64,000 nt of DNA from Haloactinospora alba. GTDB taxonomy: Bacteria; Actinomycetota; Actinomycetes; Streptosporangiales; Streptosporangiaceae. Below the pieces are notes generated by a model, which saw only the letters and a program-made list of their open reading frames with translations, did not search any database and had not been told where the DNA came from. Location: assembly GCF_006717075.1 (NCBI RefSeq), contig NZ_VFQC01000001.1:1221001-1285000 (forward strand). Reading direction: 5' to 3'. Both the position numbers and the translations under genes were made by a program. This document shows, in pieces, positions 1 to 12,062 of the stretch (position 1 is its first letter; each line of letters starts with the position of its first letter).

Positions 1-174
1 CCGAACGTGCGGTCCGGTTGGGCCGCCTGATCGGGGCCGGCCGGGTGGGACCGGCACGTGTACGCCGTCCGCGCACCCCCTATTGTGCAGGGGCCAGAGA
101 TATGGGGAAGCCACGTTCCGGATTCCTCCCAGGCCTGAAAATCGGGACATCCTCCGGAAGGACCTGGTGAAACG

Positions 175-747
175 GTGCTCGACTGGATCTCTGCTGCTGC
201 GGTCGCGGTGGCGGCGGTGGCAGCGCTGTCGTTCTACGTCTCCTGGCGTGCGACCCGATTGGACCGGTTACACACGCGGGTGGAGACCGCCTACGCCGCC
301 CTGGACGCCGCACTGGTGCGTCGGAGCGCTGTCGTGCTCGAGCTCGCCTCGACCCCTGGACTCCTCGAACCCGCCTCCGCCGTCCTGCTCGCGGACGCCG
401 CGGTCCGTTCCCGCCGTTCCCACGCGTGCGGTGGAGGGGAACGGGAGCTCGCCGAGAGCAGTCTTTCCCGGACGCTGCGCGCGGTGGTGGGAGAACCCGG
501 TTTCCGTGCGGAGGTGGCGTCCGGCGGTTACTCCCGTGGGGGAGCGGACGGTGAGCTGCTGGCCGAGGTCGAGGCGGCCGCCAAACGCGTCCACCTCGCC
601 CGCCGCTTCTACAACGACGCTGTCGCGAGTACCCGCGCGGCTCGGATGAGCAGGTTGGTGCGTGCGCTCCGGCTCGCCGGCAGCGCCCCCCTGCCGGAGT
701 TCTTCGAAGCCGATGATGAACCGCCTTCGTTCGACACTATGGCGTAG
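175..747 (+). CDS. LemA-like membrane-anchored protein
   Basis: This 190-residue protein has one N-terminal hydrophobic segment (about residues 4–23), then a helical, Arg-rich body. The motif ARRFYNDAV near residue 148 is the most conserved motif of the LemA family, whose members are anchored by an N-terminal helix and whose function is poorly known. The chosen start is a GTG with a GGAAGGAC-like site upstream. It sits just upstream of pdxS and probably belongs to the preceding operon. The protein lacks the usual mid-protein LemA consensus, so it is a divergent member. The 174 bases before it hold nothing I can support, apart from possible last codons of a gene beyond the left edge. Confidence 0.6.
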   Translation: MLDWISAAAVAVAAVAALSFYVSWRATRLDRLHTRVETAYAALDAALVRRSAVVLELASTPGLLEPASAVLLADAAVRSRRSHACGGGERELAESSLSRTLRAVVGEPGFRAEVASGGYSRGGADGELLAEVEAAAKRVHLARRFYNDAVASTRAARMSRLVRALRLAGSAPLPEFFEADDEPPSFDTMA

Positions 748-906
748 ATCTCCCGGCAGCTTGGACGGTGAGGACAATCCCGGAACGGGGGAAGGTGGTA
801 TGTCCAGAAGGAGAAGGTCCTGACCGTTTATCATGGGAAGGGGCGCGCACGGTCAACTGCCGTGCGGCGCTGCACGATCCATCCTCCGCGTAACGAGGTG
901 AACCTC

Positions 907-1854
907 GTGTCCGCTCAGAATTGGGAGTCCGCCACTGTGGCCAACGCCAACACTGATGAGAACGTAACCGACAGCACGGTCGGTACCACCCGCGTTAAAC
1001 GGGGCATGGCAGAACAGCTCAAGAACGGCGTGATCATGGATGTGGTCACCCCCGAGCAGGCCAAGATCGCCGAGGACGCCGGTGCCGTCGCGGTTATGGC
1101 GCTGGAGCGGGTGCCCGCCGACATCCGTGCGGACGGCGGGGTCGCCCGCATGTCCGATCCGGACATGATCGACGGCATCATCGAGGCCGTGTCGATTCCG
1201 GTCATGGCCAAGGCCAGGATCGGCCACTTCGTCGAGGCCCAGGTGCTGCAGTCCCTCGGTATCGACTTCGTCGACGAGTCCGAGGTCCTCACCCCGGCGG
1301 ACGAGGCGCATCACGTGGACAAATGGGGGTTCACCGTCCCGTTCGTCTGCGGTGCCACCAACCTCGGCGAGGCGTTGCGCCGTATCGCCGAGGGAGCGGC
1401 CATGATCCGTTCCAAGGGCGAGGCAGGAACCGGGAACGTCGTTGAGGCGACGCGGCACATGCGGGCCATCCGAGCGGAGATCCACCGCCTGGGAACACTG
1501 GACGGCGCTGAGTTGTTCGGGGCGGCGAAGGAGCTGGCAGCACCCTACGAGGTCGTCCGGGAGGTGGCGCGGCTCGGGAAACTCCCCGTCCCGCTGTTCT
1601 CGGCCGGAGGCGTCGCCACTCCCGCCGACGCCGCGCTGATGCGGCAGCTGGGCGCGGAGAGCGTGTTCGTGGGGTCGGGGATCTTCAAGTCCAACGATCC
1701 GGGCAAGCGCGCCGACGCGATCGTGCAGGCCACGTTGCACTACAACGATGCCGAGGTCATCGCGAAGGTGTCCCGCGGTTTGGGGGGTGCCATGGTTGGC
1801 ATCAACGTCGACAACCTGGACGAGAGCCAGCGCTACTCCGAACGTGGGTGGTGA
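907..1854 (+). CDS. pdxS: Pyridoxal 5'-phosphate synthase lyase subunit PdxS
   Basis: PdxS condenses ribose 5-phosphate, glyceraldehyde 3-phosphate and PdxT-supplied ammonia into pyridoxal phosphate. The TIM-barrel sequence is nearly canonical: [17 protein letters not shown] near the N-terminus, the [14 protein letters not shown] lysine segment, [19 protein letters not shown] containing the second active-site lysine, and a C-terminal [11 protein letters not shown] start at GTG 907 because GAGGTGA lies five bases upstream. A GTG at 937 is a reasonable alternative and gives a shorter N-terminus closer to some relatives. It is followed, 109 bases on, by pdxT, its glutaminase partner; the two subunits form a 24-mer complex in the cytosol. 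Confidence 0.97.
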   Translation: MSAQNWESATVANANTDENVTDSTVGTTRVKRGMAEQLKNGVIMDVVTPEQAKIAEDAGAVAVMALERVPADIRADGGVARMSDPDMIDGIIEAVSIPVMAKARIGHFVEAQVLQSLGIDFVDESEVLTPADEAHHVDKWGFTVPFVCGATNLGEALRRIAEGAAMIRSKGEAGTGNVVEATRHMRAIRAEIHRLGTLDGAELFGAAKELAAPYEVVREVARLGKLPVPLFSAGGVATPADAALMRQLGAESVFVGSGIFKSNDPGKRADAIVQATLHYNDAEVIAKVSRGLGGAMVGINVDNLDESQRYSERGW

Positions 1855-1963
1855 GGGGAAGGCGGAACCCCGCCGGCCCGGACCACGCCTTCGGAACGAC
1901 GGAGCGCAGTGGTCCGGGCGGATGCCGCTCCTCTCCCGTCGCACGGAAACCGAGTGAGGTCGT

Positions 1964-2581
1964 TTGTTGTCCACCCACCCCGTCATAGGTGTGTTGGCTC
2001 TGCAGGGTGACACCGCAGAGCACGTACGTGTACTGGAGGATCTCGGGGTTACCGGAACGGAGGTGCGCCGCCGTGCCGACCTCGACGCGATCGACGGTCT
2101 GATCCTCCCCGGAGGCGAGTCGACGACGATGTCCAAACTCGCCGCGCGGTACGAACTACTGGAACCGCTGCGGAAACACATCGGTGGTGGCATGCCTGTC
2201 TACGGGACGTGTGCGGGCATGATCCTGTTGGCCGACCGGCTCTTGGATGAAGCCGAAGGGCAGCAGAGCATCGGCGGCATCGACATGACCGTGCGGCGGA
2301 ACGCCTTCGGCCGCCAAACCGAGTCGTTCGAGGCCCCTGTCGCGATCGATGGGATCGGCGAGGAGCCGCTGGAGGCGATTTTCATCCGCGCCCCCTGGGT
2401 GGAGTCCGTCGCGGACGGGGTCACCGTCCTCGGTTCGGTCACGCGGGGAGGCCACGCCGGTAGGATCGTCGCCGTACGGCAGGGGCCACTGCTGGCTACG
2501 TCGTTCCATCCCGAACTCACGGGGGATACGCGTGTCCACAGGCTTTTCGTCGACATGGTGAAAGGACAGGCATACTCATGA
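1964..2581 (+). CDS. pdxT: Pyridoxal 5'-phosphate synthase glutaminase subunit PdxT
   Basis: PdxT is a class I glutamine amidotransferase that hydrolyses glutamine and channels ammonia to PdxS. The sequence shows [10 protein letters not shown] at the N-terminus, the PGGEST oxyanion segment, the nucleophile in [10 protein letters not shown] (about residue 83) and the catalytic His/Glu in SFHPELTGD near the C-terminus. The start is a TTG with a GAGGT-like site upstream, and the 205-residue length is normal. Its stop overlaps the yebC start by four bases (ATGA), so the two are translationally coupled. Confidence 0.96.
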   Translation: MLSTHPVIGVLALQGDTAEHVRVLEDLGVTGTEVRRRADLDAIDGLILPGGESTTMSKLAARYELLEPLRKHIGGGMPVYGTCAGMILLADRLLDEAEGQQSIGGIDMTVRRNAFGRQTESFEAPVAIDGIGEEPLEAIFIRAPWVESVADGVTVLGSVTRGGHAGRIVAVRQGPLLATSFHPELTGDTRVHRLFVDMVKGQAYS

Positions 2582-3327
2582 GCGGCCACTCAAAGTGGGC
2601 TACCACGAAGCACAAGAAAGCCGCCATCGACGCCAAGCGAGGCAAGCTCTTCGCCAAGATGGTCAAGAACATCGAGGTGGCCGCGCGTACTGGCGGTGGC
2701 GATCCGGAGGGCAACCCGACGTTGCTCGACGCGATCCAGAAGGCGAAGAAGAACTCCGTCCCGCTGGACAACATCGAACGAGCCCGGAAACGCGGTTCCG
2801 GTGAGGAAGCAGGCGGCGCCGACTGGCAGAACATCATGTTGGAGGGCTACGCCCCGGGGGGAGTCGCCCTGCTCATCGAGTGTCTGACCGACAATCGCAA
2901 CCGTGCCACCTCCGACGTGCGTATGGCCGTCACGCGTAACGGGGGGTCCATGGGTGACCCGGGCTCGGTCTCCTATCTCTTCAGCCGCAAAGGGGTCGTG
3001 ATCGTCCCGAAAAGCGAAACGACCGAGGACGAGCTCACCATGGCGGTACTGGACGCCGGCGCTGAGGACGTCAACGATCTGGGGGAGTCCTTCGAGGTCG
3101 TCTCCGAAGCCACCGACCTGGTGCCGGTCCGTAGCGCGCTGCAGGAGGCCGGGATCGAGTACGACTCGGCCGAGACCTCCTTCCTACCCAGCGTTGAGGT
3201 TCCTCTGGACGAGGAGAACGCAAGGAAGGTCATGCGGGTCATCGACGCGCTCGAGGACTCCGACGACGTGCAGAACGTTTACAGCAACGCTGACATCCCC
3301 GACGAGGTGCTCGAGAAGGCCAGCTGA
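2578..3327 (+). CDS. yebC: YebC/TACO1-family regulator or translation factor
   Basis: A 249-residue member of the YebC/TACO1 family, with the diagnostic N-terminus [15 protein letters not shown] followed by [20 protein letters not shown], and the central [20 protein letters not shown] segment. Family members are cytosolic. They have been described as transcriptional regulators (including of ruvC) and, more recently, as factors that help ribosomes on difficult proline-rich stretches. Its place between pdxT and ruvC is the classic actinobacterial arrangement. The start ATG overlaps the pdxT stop. Confidence 0.95.
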   Translation: MSGHSKWATTKHKKAAIDAKRGKLFAKMVKNIEVAARTGGGDPEGNPTLLDAIQKAKKNSVPLDNIERARKRGSGEEAGGADWQNIMLEGYAPGGVALLIECLTDNRNRATSDVRMAVTRNGGSMGDPGSVSYLFSRKGVVIVPKSETTEDELTMAVLDAGAEDVNDLGESFEVVSEATDLVPVRSALQEAGIEYDSAETSFLPSVEVPLDEENARKVMRVIDALEDSDDVQNVYSNADIPDEVLEKAS

Positions 3328-3475
3328 CCACCGGCGGAGCTCGGAGGTGGAGACCGCGGCTTTCCGCCGCGTGGTGGATGTTCGGTCGGAAAGAGGGTCG
3401 ATATGGTGAACTCTGCCGGAGCGGCACGTGCTGTTCTGGCAGATGTTCCCTCGTCGATTCTGAGAAAGGCCTAGC

Positions 3476-3922
3476 ATGACCCCCCCGAGCGACAACCCTC
3501 ACGAGTACGGGCAACAGTACGGCTGGTCGCAACAGCCGGGTGGCTCGTCGCACCAGGACGGACCGGGGGCACCGCCGCCGCAGCCACCGGGCCCGGGCAG
3601 GCCCCAGTCCACGGACTGGGCCGGAGGGCTCAGCGGTCTCTTCGACTTCGACTTTTCCGAGTTCATCACCGCGAAGGTCATCAGGATCCTCTACATCCTC
3701 GGGATGGTCCTCATCGGGCTCCTGGCGCTGGGCAACCTCGTCTCCTCGATAACGATGATGGCCACCGGCATGTCCGTGTTCAACGGAGTGCTCTGGTTCC
3801 TGCTCACCCCGGTGATCGCCGTGGTCGCCACGGTCCTGTTGCGTGTGGGGCTGGAGCTGCTGATCGTGGTGTTCCGGATCAGTGACGACATCTCCGCTCT
3901 TCGTCGGCGGAACGGCGTGTGA
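3476..3922 (+). CDS. DUF4282 membrane protein
   Basis: A 148-residue protein with a Pro/Gln/Gly-rich disordered N-terminus (about 1–45), then the DUF4282 signature [19 protein letters not shown] and two transmembrane helices (about 72–94 and 102–130), ending in [16 protein letters not shown]. This layout is typical of actinobacterial DUF4282 proteins of unknown function. AAAGG just before the ATG may serve as ribosome site. It sits between yebC and ruvC, but a 136-base gap and the SOS box downstream separate it from the ruv genes. Confidence 0.85.
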   Translation: MTPPSDNPHEYGQQYGWSQQPGGSSHQDGPGAPPPQPPGPGRPQSTDWAGGLSGLFDFDFSEFITAKVIRILYILGMVLIGLLALGNLVSSITMMATGMSVFNGVLWFLLTPVIAVVATVLLRVGLELLIVVFRISDDISALRRRNGV

Positions 3923-4014
3923 GCGTCCGCTCCCCGCACCGGCTCCGACCGCGGGGAAACAGCCGGTTGTCGTGTGCCGGATGGCCACCACCCTCCACCG
4001 GCACGGTAGGGTAT

Positions 4015-4030
4015 ACGAACGGACGTTCGA
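4015..4030. promoter_or_regulatory. LexA (SOS) box upstream of ruvCAB
   Basis: ACGAACGGACGTTCGA matches the actinobacterial/Gram-positive SOS box TCGAAC-N4-GTTCGA at every position but the first. It lies 29 bases upstream of the ruvC start, overlapping a possible -10 element (TAGGGT, 4007–4012). LexA control of ruvCAB is well established in related bacteria. Confidence 0.8.
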
Positions 4031-4058
4031 GTGTGGGCCGGGAAGAGGGACGCCGAGG

Positions 4059-4607
4059 ATGCGGGTTCTGGGAATCGATCCGGGACTTACCCGGTGTGGC
4101 CTCGGTGTCGTCGACGGCGCTCTCGGCCGGAGGCTGTCGTTCGTGACGGCCGGTGCCGTGCGTACCAGCTCGGACTGGGAACTGTCCGAACGGCTGCTCG
4201 GCATCGAGCGCGGCGTGCAGTCATGGCTCGACGAGTACTGTCCCGACGCTGTCGCCGTCGAGCGCGTGTTCGCGCAGCACAACGTCAGCACGGTGATGGG
4301 AACGGCCCAGGCGAGTGCCGTGGCCATCACGTGTGCCGCTCGTGGCGGGCTTCCCGTGGCCTCGTACACGCCCAGTGAGGTCAAGGCGGCGGTAACGGGC
4401 AGCGGGAGGGCGGAGAAGCAGCAGGTCCAGGCCATGGTGGCGCGACTGCTCGCGCTCGAGGCAGCGCCCAAGCCCGCTGACGCGGCTGACGCGGCGGCGT
4501 TGGCGATGTGCCACATTTGGCGCGGTGGGGCCCAGGACCGGATCGCCCGCGCCCAGCAGGAGTTCCACCGCAAAGCGGGGACAGCACGACGCGCTCGCGG
4601 CGTGTGA
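4059..4607 (+). CDS. ruvC: Holliday junction resolvase RuvC
   Basis: RuvC cuts Holliday junctions symmetrically during recombinational repair, working with RuvAB. The 182-residue protein starts [14 protein letters not shown], giving the first catalytic Asp; it carries [16 protein letters not shown] with the catalytic Glu near residue 68 and [14 protein letters not shown] with the C-terminal acidic residues. I chose ATG 4059 because GGAAGAGGGA lies upstream and because it gives the canonical N-terminus; a longer reading frame upstream crosses the SOS box and is not conserved. It is the first gene of ruvC–ruvA–ruvB. Confidence 0.96.
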   Translation: MRVLGIDPGLTRCGLGVVDGALGRRLSFVTAGAVRTSSDWELSERLLGIERGVQSWLDEYCPDAVAVERVFAQHNVSTVMGTAQASAVAITCAARGGLPVASYTPSEVKAAVTGSGRAEKQQVQAMVARLLALEAAPKPADAADAAALAMCHIWRGGAQDRIARAQQEFHRKAGTARRARGV

Positions 4608-4656
4608 GTGCGTGTCGGTCCCTGGACCCGGGACCACAGCCGGAGGGAGGTTTCTC

Positions 4657-5268
4657 GTGATCGCGTCCCTGAGCGGGCGTGTCGCCACTCGCGGAGCCGA
4701 GACGGCGGTGCTCGAAGTGGGAGGTGTCGGCCTGACCGTACAGTGCACCCCCACGACCCTCGCTGGTCTGCGCGTGGGTGAGACGGCAACGGTGGCCACC
4801 TCACTGGTCGTGCGGGAGGACTCCCTCACCCTGTTCGGGTTCGCTGACGGGGACGAACGGGACGTGTTCGAGCAGGTGCAGGCGGTGGGAGGCGTTGGTC
4901 CTCGCCTCGCTCTGGCCATGCTGGCCGTTCACCCGCCGGACGCGCTGCGTCGCGCGGTCGCTGCTGAGGACACGGCGGCCCTCACCCGGGTGCCCGGGAT
5001 CGGTAAGAAAGGCGCGCAGCGGATCGTTCTGGAACTGCGGGAGAAGTTGGCCCCGCCGGAGGACGAAGGCACGACCGCCACAGAGCAGCAGGCCATTCCC
5101 GCCACGGCGGCCTGGCGGCCACAGGTCGTCTCCGGCCTGGTGAACCTGGGATGGTCCAACCGGGACGCCGAGGCCGCGGCCGATGCTGTCGCGTCCGAGG
5201 CCGAGGATCCGCAGGCCGATGTCGCGTCCCTGCTGCGCAGCGCGCTGCGCAAACTGAGCCGCGTGTAG
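4657..5268 (+). CDS. ruvA: Holliday junction branch migration subunit RuvA
   Basis: RuvA binds the four-way junction and loads the RuvB motor. The 203-residue protein has the N-terminal OB-fold, with LTLFGFAD closing it, then two helix-hairpin-helix motifs ([13 protein letters not shown] near residue 80 and [12 protein letters not shown] near 113) and a C-terminal RuvB-interacting domain ending in [13 protein letters not shown]. The start is a GTG with a strong GGAGGGAGG site at 4642–4650. It lies 49 bases after ruvC and 22 before ruvB. Confidence 0.96.
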   Translation: MIASLSGRVATRGAETAVLEVGGVGLTVQCTPTTLAGLRVGETATVATSLVVREDSLTLFGFADGDERDVFEQVQAVGGVGPRLALAMLAVHPPDALRRAVAAEDTAALTRVPGIGKKGAQRIVLELREKLAPPEDEGTTATEQQAIPATAAWRPQVVSGLVNLGWSNRDAEAAADAVASEAEDPQADVASLLRSALRKLSRV

Positions 5269-5290
5269 CGGACCGGCAGGAAAGGAGTCG

Positions 5291-6358
5291 ATGACCCCCG
5301 CCATGGCCGAACAACGTGATGTGGTCTCCCCCGACGCCGAGGTGGACGAGCACGCTGTCGAGAGCGCGCTACGGCCCAAACGGTTGGACGACTTCGTCGG
5401 CCAGGGCCGGGTGCGGGAGCAGCTGTCCCTGGTGCTGCACAGCGCACAACAACGCAGCAGTGTTCCCGACCACATCCTCATGTCCGGCGGCCCCGGGTTG
5501 GGGAAGACGACGATCGCCATGATCGTGGCGGCGGAACTGGGAGCGCCGTTGCGGATCACCTCCGGCCCGGCCATCGAGCGCTCCGGGGACCTCGCTGCCG
5601 TGCTGTCCACCCTCCAGGAGGGCGAGGTGCTGTTCCTGGACGAGATCCACCGTATGGCGCGGCCGGCGGAGGAGATGCTGTACGTGGCCATGGAGGATCT
5701 CCGGGTCGACGTCGTCGTGGGGAAGGGACCCGGAGCAACCGCGGTTCCGATCGACATAGCACCGTTCACGCTGGTCGGAGCGACGACCAGAGCGGGTTTG
5801 CTGCCGGCGCCGTTGCGCGACCGGTTCGGGTTCGTGGCGCACATGGACTTCTACCGTTCCGACGAGCTGGAGCTCATCCTGCGCCGTTCCGCGGAGATGC
5901 TCGCCGTCGAGCTGGATCGGGACGCCGCGGCGGAGATCGCCGGACGGTCCCGGGGGACGCCGCGGATCGCCAACCGCCTGTTGCGGCGGGTGCGTGACTA
6001 CGCCGAGGTGCGTGGGGACGGCAGGTTGACCGTGTCGACGGCGCGTTCCGCCCTGGCCTTGTACGAGGTGGACGAACAGGGCCTGGACCGGCTGGACCGG
6101 GAGGTGCTGGACGCTCTGCTGCGTCGCTTCCGCGGCGGTCCGGTCGGGCTGTCGACGCTGGCGGTGTCGGTGGGGGAGGAACCGGAGACCGTCGAGGTGG
6201 TGGCCGAACCGTTCCTGGTGCGTTCCGGTTACGTGGCGCGTACGCCGCGGGGTCGGGTCGCCACCCCCGAAGCGTGGTCGCACATGGGAGTCACACCGCC
6301 GTCGGACGCCGCTTTCGGCGCGGCCGCTCTCGTGGAGCAGGACCAGGAAGAGACGTGA
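5291..6358 (+). CDS. ruvB: Holliday junction branch migration ATPase RuvB
   Basis: RuvB is the hexameric AAA+ motor that drives branch migration. The 355-residue protein has the [12 protein letters not shown] lead-in, Walker [10 protein letters not shown] (about residues 66–74), Walker B LFLDEIHR, sensor/arginine-finger region [18 protein letters not shown], and a C-terminal winged helix with [18 protein letters not shown]. The start ATG has AAAGGAG just upstream. It ends the SOS-controlled ruv operon. The 206 bases to yajC show no gene. Confidence 0.97.
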   Translation: MTPAMAEQRDVVSPDAEVDEHAVESALRPKRLDDFVGQGRVREQLSLVLHSAQQRSSVPDHILMSGGPGLGKTTIAMIVAAELGAPLRITSGPAIERSGDLAAVLSTLQEGEVLFLDEIHRMARPAEEMLYVAMEDLRVDVVVGKGPGATAVPIDIAPFTLVGATTRAGLLPAPLRDRFGFVAHMDFYRSDELELILRRSAEMLAVELDRDAAAEIAGRSRGTPRIANRLLRRVRDYAEVRGDGRLTVSTARSALALYEVDEQGLDRLDREVLDALLRRFRGGPVGLSTLAVSVGEEPETVEVVAEPFLVRSGYVARTPRGRVATPEAWSHMGVTPPSDAAFGAAALVEQDQEET

Positions 6359-6564
6359 GAGCACCAACGGCGCGGGGCCGGCCGTCCACTATCGTGGGGA
6401 AACGGACGGGGCGCGGTGTGTCCGGGAGACGGGTGGTGTGTTTCCTCGGGAACACGAGCCCGGCTTCGCTCGTTGCCCCGTAGTGTGCTCCCACAGCCCG
6501 CGTTGCGGCAGCAGAGCTGTAGATCCGTGGCGGGTACGGACCCGAACGATAGGAAGGACGCCCC

Positions 6565-6945
6565 GTGCAGGGCCATTACATTCTCCTCGCCGACGCCGCC
6601 GACGCAGGTGGCGAGAGCATTCTCCAGATGATCTGGCCGATCGCGCTCATCATCCTGGTCTTCTGGCTGCTCTTCTGGCGCCCGCAGCAGAAGCGCCGCC
6701 AGCAGGAACAGAAGATGCAGTCCACACTGCAGCCGGGTGCGGAAGTGCTCACCAAGGCGGGATTCTACGGAACCGTGGTGGAGGTGCGGGACAACGAGGT
6801 GGAGCTCGAGATCTCGCCCGGTGCACGGATCAGGATGATGAAAGCCGGAATCGGTGAAGTGATCACTCCGAACGACGGCATATCCGACGACACCCCGGTG
6901 GAGGACCGGCCGGACTTCCCCGGTGACGACCGCCCCTCCTCGTAG
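6565..6945 (+). CDS. yajC: Preprotein translocase subunit YajC
   Basis: A 126-residue YajC: one transmembrane helix (about residues 20–38, LQMIWPIALIILVFWLLFW), then the basic RPQQKRRQQEQ and the small beta-rich domain LQPGAEVLTKAGFYGTVVEVRDNEVELEISPG. The tail is acidic. YajC normally works with SecD and SecF, whose genes usually follow in actinobacteria; here neither is present and a long hairpin follows. The start is a GTG with AGGAAGG upstream. Confidence 0.93.
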   Translation: MQGHYILLADAADAGGESILQMIWPIALIILVFWLLFWRPQQKRRQQEQKMQSTLQPGAEVLTKAGFYGTVVEVRDNEVELEISPGARIRMMKAGIGEVITPNDGISDDTPVEDRPDFPGDDRPSS

Positions 6946-7105
6946 CGGCCCGGGGCGTCCGTGGGAAACGCCCCCCACGTGTCCGGTGTCTCCTGCCTTT
7001 CGCCCTGGACGGAGGAGAACCGGTTTCTGTCGTCGGGCCACAGCGGGAGTCCGGCAGCTGTAGCGCACGTCGCGTCCGATGCTCTCAGCCGCTGGGTGTT
7101 GTCGG

Positions 7106-7176
7106 CATAACGGCCCAGCATGACCGTACCGATTCTGTCCGGAACGTAACCGGTACGGTCGTGCTGGGCCGTTATG
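7106..7176. terminator. 26-bp stem hairpin between yajC and apt
   Basis: Arms 7106–7131 and 7151–7176 are complementary over 26 positions with one A/G exception that can form a G·U pair in one strand; the loop is 19 bases. There is no T-tract, as is common for actinomycete I-shaped terminators. It lies 160 bases after yajC and 64 before apt, so it may also act as an attenuator of apt. Its core TGCTGGGCCGT resembles the palindrome at 13531–13574. Confidence 0.7.
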
Positions 7177-7239
7177 TCTGTCCCGTCGGTTTCTCACGAG
7201 GGGCGGGCCAAGCGACAACGAAGGCGAGAGAACCGGATC

Positions 7240-7776
7240 ATGCCTGTGAACGTGGCCGACACCATCACGTCGGGTACGCGCGATATCCCCGATTACCCCC
7301 AGCCGGGTGTGATGTTCAAGGACATCACCCCGCTTCTGGCCGACCCCCGAGCGTTTCGCGCGGTCGTCGACGCCCTTGTCGCCCGGTACCGGGACGCGGG
7401 TGTCACCATCGACACTGTGGTGGGGCTGGAAGCGCGCGGGTTCATCCTCGCGGCCCCGGTCGCCATCGGGCTCGGAGCCGGCTTCGTTCCGATCCGCAAA
7501 GCTGGGAAACTTCCTGCGAAGACGCACAGTGAGACGTATGATCTGGAGTACGGGACAGCGACGGTTGAGATGCATACGGATGCCATCGCGTCCGGAAGCC
7601 GCGTCCTGATTGTCGACGATGTCCTGGCCACGGGTGGCACCGCGCAGGCCGCGGTGGAACTGGTCCGCAGAGCGGGTGGTAGTGTCGTGGAATTCTCGGT
7701 TCCGTTGGAACTCGGTTTCCTCCGGGGTCGGGAGAAACTGACGGACGTGGACGTGTGCGCGCTCGCCGTGGCGTGA
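7240..7776 (+). CDS. apt: Adenine phosphoribosyltransferase
   Basis: Apt salvages adenine with PRPP to give AMP. The 178-residue protein shows RDIPDYPQPGVMFKDITPLL at the N-terminus, GLEARGFILAAPVAIGLG, and the PRPP-binding motif VLIVDDVLATGGTAQAA (about residues 124–140). I start at ATG 7240 (AAGGCGAGAG at 7221–7230). An in-frame ATG at 7174 lies inside the terminator hairpin and would add an unconserved extension. The gene usually follows secD–secF and precedes relA; only the relA side of that order is kept here. Confidence 0.95.
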   Translation: MPVNVADTITSGTRDIPDYPQPGVMFKDITPLLADPRAFRAVVDALVARYRDAGVTIDTVVGLEARGFILAAPVAIGLGAGFVPIRKAGKLPAKTHSETYDLEYGTATVEMHTDAIASGSRVLIVDDVLATGGTAQAAVELVRRAGGSVVEFSVPLELGFLRGREKLTDVDVCALAVA

Positions 7777-7974
7777 ATGGCACCCTCCCACGCCGTCAGC
7801 CCCTGTCCGTCCGCGCGGCCGGGTCGGCTGTGGGAACGAGCGGCGGGCATAACACAGCCGCAGCCACGCGTTGGCACGGGTGAGCCCAGTGCTCACCGAT
7901 GTAACGTCGACCTGGCCGGGGTACGGATGGCGACACCATGGGCCCGGTACGGGGAGTCGCGGGAGGAGTAGCTC

Positions 7975-10362
<2,388 letters not shown>

Positions 10363-10417
10363 GGCCCTACGGCGTTTCAGGGGTGCACCTTCCCCTCCCC
10401 AGGCCCAGACTGCCCCC

Positions 10418-10756
10418 ATGAGGAAATTCTCGTTGGAGGCGCTGGCTCGCAAGCACGGGGAGGCGGCGGCGTCGGCCCCGGCCGGCCGTAGCTCGGAGAC
10501 GTTCTACGGCGGACACGAGCGCGTACTGCGCCAGACCCTGATCGCGCTGTCCGCCGGGCACTCGATGGTGAACCATCTCAGCCCGGCGGAGGCGACGCTG
10601 CTGGTCATACGGGGAAGGGTGCGAATGACCGCGGGAGGGCACTCATGGGAGGGGCGCTACTCCGACGTGCTCATCATCCCCGAAACCGAGCACGAGATCG
10701 AAGCGGTCGACGACGCCACGGTTGTCCTCACCGTCGCCATGCCACCTGCCCAGTAG
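10418..10756 (+). CDS. Small cupin-domain protein
   Basis: A 112-residue protein with a cupin-like beta-barrel pattern: LIALSAGHSMVNHLSPAEATLLVIRGRVRMTAGG, then LIIPETEHEIEAVDDATVVLTVAM. The metal-binding His set of classical cupins is incomplete: one His lies in MVNH and one in TEHEIEA. The substrate is unknown; such small cupins are often stress- or redox-related. It starts 55 bases after relA, on the same strand, with no clear terminator in between, so co-transcription is possible. Confidence 0.7.
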   Translation: MRKFSLEALARKHGEAAASAPAGRSSETFYGGHERVLRQTLIALSAGHSMVNHLSPAEATLLVIRGRVRMTAGGHSWEGRYSDVLIIPETEHEIEAVDDATVVLTVAMPPAQ

Positions 10757-10829
10757 CTCCCGGCCGGGGGCCGCACACGTTCCATGGCGACAGGTCCGGG
10801 CGCGGCAGTGGGAACGGGGCCGTACCCTG

Positions 10830-12062
10830 TCAGCTCATCTCGGACAGAGCGCGTTCGGCCTCGTCCAACCAGGACCGCTGGGTGGCGATGGTCTCCTCGA
10901 TCTCACTGACCTTACTGCCGTCGCCGTTCTCCCGGGCGGTGTGCAGTCTGCTCTCCAGCTGCGCTATCGAGTCGCGCAGTTGGGAGACGGTCGCCTCGGC
11001 GCGGGCCCGGGCCTCCGGATTGGTGCGTTGCCACTCGTGGTCCTCGGCCTTGCGGACACTGTCCTCGAGCTTGCGGAAGGCTCCCTCGATCTTGTCGCGT
11101 GAGTTACGCGGAACCGGCCCGATCTCCTCCCAGGCCTCCTGGAAGCTGCGCAGCCGGGCGCGCGCCTCGCGCGGGTCCGTTATGGCGGGCAGTTCCTCGC
11201 GTGCCTGCGTGAGGAGCTTCTCCTTGGCCTCGGCGTTCTCCCGCAGCTCGGCGTCGCGTTCCGCGAACGCCGCATTGCGCGCCTGGAAAAACTGGTCCTG
11301 GGCAGCCTTGAAGCGGGACCACAGCTGCTCCTCGCTGGAACGGTCGGCGCGGCCGCTGGCTTTCCACTGCTGCATGAGGTCGCGGTACCGGCCCGACGTG
11401 GGGCCCCAGTCGGTGGAGTCCGCCAGCGACTCGGCTTCGACGACGATGCGTTCCTTCTCCTGGCGAACCTGTTCCCGCTGTTGGTCCAGGTTGGCGAAGT
11501 AGGCTTTCCGACGCTTGGAGAAAGTGTTGCGCGCCGCCGACATGCGCTTCCACAGTGCCTGCTCGGTGGAGCGGTCGGTCCGCGGGGCCGCCTTCCACTC
11601 GTCGACGAGCTGGCGCATCCGCTCGCCCCCGGACTTCCAGTGCGTGGTCTCCTCGGCGACGCGTTCCGCCTCGGCCGCGATCCGTTCCTTGACCCCGCGG
11701 GCCTCCTCGCGGGCACGTTCCTGTTCCTGCTTCTGCTCGACACGGCGCTGCTCGATCCGTTCGGCGAGCTCGTCCAGCCGCCGGGTGAGAGCGTCCAGAT
11801 CGCCCACTGCGGAGGCTTCGCGTACGTTCCCGCGGAGCTTCTCCACACTGGCCAACGCCGACGAGGCAGCCAGGTCGGTCGTGGACAACCGCTTTTCCAA
11901 CAGGTCAATCTCGGTCACCAACGCGTCGTACTTGCGGCGGAAGAACGCGAGTGCCTCCTCGGGGGCGCCGGCTTGCCATGACCCGACGACCCGTTCGCCC
12001 TCGCTCGTGCGGACGTAGACCGTGCCGTCGTCGTCTACGCGGCCCCAGGGGTCCGTGGTCAC
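10830..12062 (-). CDS. DUF349 repeat protein
   Basis: A 410-residue, highly charged, mostly helical/coiled-coil protein with an N-terminal segment MTTDPWGRVDDDGTVYVRTSEGERVVGSWQ-like (typical of actinobacterial DUF349 proteins) and three DUF349 repeats, recognisable by WKSGGERMRQLVDEWKAAPR, WGPTSGRYRDLMQQWKASGR and the ARARLRSFQEAWEEIGPVPR variant. Function is unknown. The start is a GTG. It is transcribed against relA and away from the metallo-hydrolase, the conserved neighbourhood of this family in actinobacteria. Confidence 0.88.
   Translation of the reverse strand: MTTDPWGRVDDDGTVYVRTSEGERVVGSWQAGAPEEALAFFRRKYDALVTEIDLLEKRLSTTDLAASSALASVEKLRGNVREASAVGDLDALTRRLDELAERIEQRRVEQKQEQERAREEARGVKERIAAEAERVAEETTHWKSGGERMRQLVDEWKAAPRTDRSTEQALWKRMSAARNTFSKRRKAYFANLDQQREQVRQEKERIVVEAESLADSTDWGPTSGRYRDLMQQWKASGRADRSSEEQLWSRFKAAQDQFFQARNAAFAERDAELRENAEAKEKLLTQAREELPAITDPREARARLRSFQEAWEEIGPVPRNSRDKIEGAFRKLEDSVRKAEDHEWQRTNPEARARAEATVSQLRDSIAQLESRLHTARENGDGSKVSEIEETIATQRSWLDEAERALSEMS

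Noticed and set aside
7174..7239. Upstream ATG start for apt
   Set aside because: It lies in the right arm of the terminator hairpin and gives a low-complexity extension absent from the family.
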